64,000 nucleotides of DNA from Rhabdornis inornatus (lineage: Eukaryota; Chordata; Aves; Passeriformes; Rhabdornithidae). The DNA lies in NCBI GenBank assembly GCA_013397075.1, contig VWZS01005939.1, forward strand, positions 1-64,000, in the 5' to 3' direction. Positions 61,226 through 64,000 of the stretch are shown here, piece after piece; the first letter of the stretch is position 1, and each line of letters opens with the position of its first letter. The notes beneath the pieces are model-generated. The model saw only the letters and a program-made list of their open reading frames with translations. It had not been told where the DNA came from and searched no databases. The position numbers and the translations under genes are program-made.

Positions 61226-63500
61226 GTGAGTGACAGTGCATGTTTCTGGCCTGTTTTTTCCCAGCTCCATGAGTAAGGATGTTTATCCTAGTCCAGGAAA
61301 AGCACAACAGTGTATTTCCTGAGTGATGAACTGCAACTTTGTTTCTTGAGTCGTTCCACATTTTCCCTAAATGCCCTCAAGAATCAGGCATGTGCTACCA
61401 TTAGCCAGTAACCCTGACTGGGTCCATGTCTTTCCCAAGTGCATAGAGCAGTAGGAACACCCTGGAAGCCCCAGATTTTGCATACTTTTGTGTGGCTATG
61501 CTGGTTCCTTTTTCACACCATACCCTGACCTGGTGCCACTTTAAACTGCAATCACTGGCAGGCAGGGGTGGCTTACAAGAAAACCCCAATCCATCCAGAC
61601 AGATGGACTTGGTGGCTTAGACATTTCTCTTGATGCCCAAGAAGGCAGCAGCTGCAAAGAGGAGACAAGTGCACCTCAGCATAGTCAGAAATGTGTTAGT
61701 AGCTTGTTGCCTCTGCAGTAGCGCAGCAATGCTCTCACTCCCATTGTAGGCAAAAGCAAGGGGCAGGGGACCAAGATCCACTGTGTAGACAGAAAGATGC
61801 CTCTTGAAAACACCACCCTCTGCCAGATTGTCTGAATTAAAAGATCTGACTCCACAGCTTTCACAGCTCTTGCCACCAGGGGATCTCCCCACCACAAAAA
61901 CTTCCCCAGAGTCTTCCTCACTTCTTCCTACTTCTTGCCCATTTCTCTGGACTGGGAACCACCATGTAGCTAGCACATGCTGCTGGCTGCCTCAGGAAGT
62001 GGGAAAGTAGCCTGCTGAAGAGTCCCAGGCAACTCTCCTGGGATCACAGGGGTTCCAGTGCTCGCTCCCACACAGTCCTTACTGTTAAGCCAAAATATTG
62101 CGACCTGGAGCTAATTGTGTTGCTGATTAAGTCGTGGGCACCAGGAGGTAGGGGGGAGAAATGGGGAAGGGAAAGCCACACTCTAGGGTACTCTCCAGAG
62201 TGACACATATGCTTGGTCACAGATTTCCAGTCAGAGTTTGTACTCCAGCCCGGTGGAGCTCAGTCTGATCAACTCCTCCTGGTTTGGAAGCCAAATCTGC
62301 CTTTTCCACAGATGCAGGAGGGAAGAAATAGTAATACCTAGGTCAGACCAGGACCCGTGCGGCGCTTCCATTGGCAGTTGCCGGACACTAGGTTTGGTGG
62401 GATTCCAGCAGGGGGCGTATGAGCCCTGGAGGGAAAGGCTGCCCGGGGAAGTGAGCCAGGTGGGCAATCCCAAGGCTTTGCTGTACCCTCTAGTTTTAAT
62501 GAGACAGTGGAGTTAGAGAAGGCTAACCTATCCAGAGATGCCCTGCTGGGCTTCTTTTAAATGCCTTTCTTAGAAGCACAAGGCTAAACTGAAAAATTTG
62601 CTTATACCAATAAACCTACAGATTTGAGAGTATAAAATTGAAGATATCCCTTTTATTTCTCACTAGTAGCAAAGGGCAAATTTTCCTGCTCTAGGCAAAG
62701 CTCAGCCTTCCAGTGCAGTCAAGCTCAGAGTATCAAATGGGCATCTAAACATAGATCTTCACATCACAGTTCAGACACCGATAGATCAGTGACTTATCTC
62801 AGATGATCTGTCATGTATATCATCCTGCAGTTTCCCAGAAGTGCAGAGGGACTAACTTGGGAGAGTTCAGCTAGTCTCAGACCTTCAGCAAAGGACTCAC
62901 ATGGTTGTGTCTTGCCTCACACTGCCCTTTTCGTCTCATCTCCCAAATACCCATTCCAGTCTCACTCGTCCCCACAAGTTGCTCAGAATGCCCCAAGAGA
63001 CATGTCCCCAAGCTTCAGTAGCTGACACGGGCCTGATGAGTGAGGAGTTTGTTACACAGGACACTGCTGTGTGCTTACACATCAAATGACATCATCTCCC
63101 ATATCCAAGAACACATACCTCTGAAGCCAGCCAAGTCGCCTAAATCCATCCAAAGGTTGTTCAGGATTGGACCAAGTGTTAGTCCTAGGAGTGTCTCTTT
63201 CAACATGGTCCTCTGTCCATGGACAATATGCCGTAGAGAGATGGCCTAAATTTTCTGTGCATTATTCACTTTTTTGAAGGCACAATTTTGCCATGCTTCT
63301 TATTTTTAGCAGCTTCAAGCCAGACACAGACACACAAAACCCAGCAACTACTGCTGCAGTCTAGGGGATGGACTGGGTGTGCTGCTGTGGGTTGGCTACT
63401 GTGAATGCTGCTGACAGCCCATGGCTGAGAGTTACTTCAGTTAGCAGAATTGTAGGCTCTTCCTGACCCTTTTGTCACCTCTCCCCTTTCCCTGCCATCA
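61226..63500. other. Intron 9 of PLA1A or 3' region, no exon found
   Basis: No continuation of the PLA1A C-terminal domain was found. Several frames are open at 61.6-62.0 kb on both strands but none is recognisable. AATAAA occurs at 62609. Confidence 0.5.
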
Positions 63501-64000
63501 TGTTTCTGATGAAACCGTCACCCACGTGGTTCTGGTGATGCCTGGAAAGGCTGACCTGGAACAGAGACTAGGCAGAGCAAAAGGAATAAAATAAGTATTT
63601 ATTGGAAGGATACACCTTGGGCAATGCAACAGCCTGGCTGGGGCTATACCCAAGTCAAATCCAAGATGGATCCTGGTCATGAGTTTTTACACTTTTATAA
63701 GTTTTGGTTCATCTATATGTTGGGGTCAATTATCCAACCACAGCCCCAGGCTATGAAGTATCAGCCCCCCAGCTTGCCCTGTTCCCTTAGCTGTTGCTTA
63801 TGCTTTTTGGGTACTGGTTGTCCTTGATTCTCTAGCTGAGAAGGGATTGTTTTGTCCTACTACCTTGTGAAGAGAACTCACCAACACCTAATATGAAGTT
63901 TCAGAGTTACACACTAAGTAGCAGAGAATTTGAAAAATATAAAAGCTAAAACCCAAGGCATCATTGGGACTGTGCCAAGCCAGCTGCACATATATCATTC
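63501..64000 (-). mobile_element. Probable ERV LTR running to the window end
   Basis: Read on the minus strand it has a TATA box (reverse of CTTTTATAAG at 63692-63701) and a polyadenylation signal (TTTATT at 63598-63603). The text resembles a songbird LTR from memory. The element's 5' edge may lie past the window. Confidence 0.55.

Noticed and set aside
61617..61976. 119-codon minus-strand frame with a hydrophobic end
   Set aside because: A second minus-strand frame and the plus strand are also open here, no family is recognised, and it falls in the PLA1A intron. Chance is the simpler reading.
62238..62516. 92-codon frame considered as PLA1A exon 10
   Set aside because: It lacks the conserved C-terminal PLA1A motifs and the phase-2 acceptor needed after exon 9.
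1..64000. tRNA, rRNA, CRISPR or bacterial-type operons
   Set aside because: None seen. The window is vertebrate nuclear DNA.

Overview
The window looks like nuclear DNA from a bird, most likely a songbird. It contains vertebrate exons with GT-AG introns, several 5'-truncated CR1 retrotransposon ends, and several LTR solo insertions whose sequences resemble passerine endogenous retrovirus LTRs as I remember them. The species cannot be named from the sequence.

Layout. From 1 to about 10.1 kb the DNA is repetitive. An exact duplication broken by single N bases (2660-5732) is probably an assembly error. A diverged tandem repeat of roughly 1.4-1.6 kb follows (6.5-9.55 kb, with a third partial copy at the window start). 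It is interrupted by a solo LTR and abuts a truncated, frameshifted serotonin receptor 1D-like pseudogene. From 10.1 to 21.6 kb I see no functional gene, only LTR-derived pieces and one clean solo LTR with a 5-bp target duplication.

From 40.27 kb down to 21.66 kb, on the minus strand, lies a CD2-family receptor gene, closest to CD58. Exon 1 in a CpG island encodes a signal peptide. It is followed by a cysteine-less V-like Ig domain, a four-cysteine C2-like Ig domain, a transmembrane exon, and at least four small exons for the cytoplasmic tail. All of these exons are joined in phase 1. The last exon was not found.

From 40.8 to 49.5 kb there is a CR1 end, a decayed retroviral LTR/leader/gag remnant (including a damaged zinc knuckle), a long AT-rich stretch, and two tight hairpins. 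From 49.58 kb to beyond the window end, on the plus strand, is PLA1A, a secreted phosphatidylserine-specific phospholipase A1. Nine exons are visible, with an intact Ser-Asp-His triad; the C-terminal exons are missing from this window. A further LTR on the minus strand fills the last 500 bases.

The two genes are divergently arranged: an immune adhesion ligand on one strand and a secreted lipase that makes lysophosphatidylserine on the other. The sequence shows nothing that ties them into one pathway.
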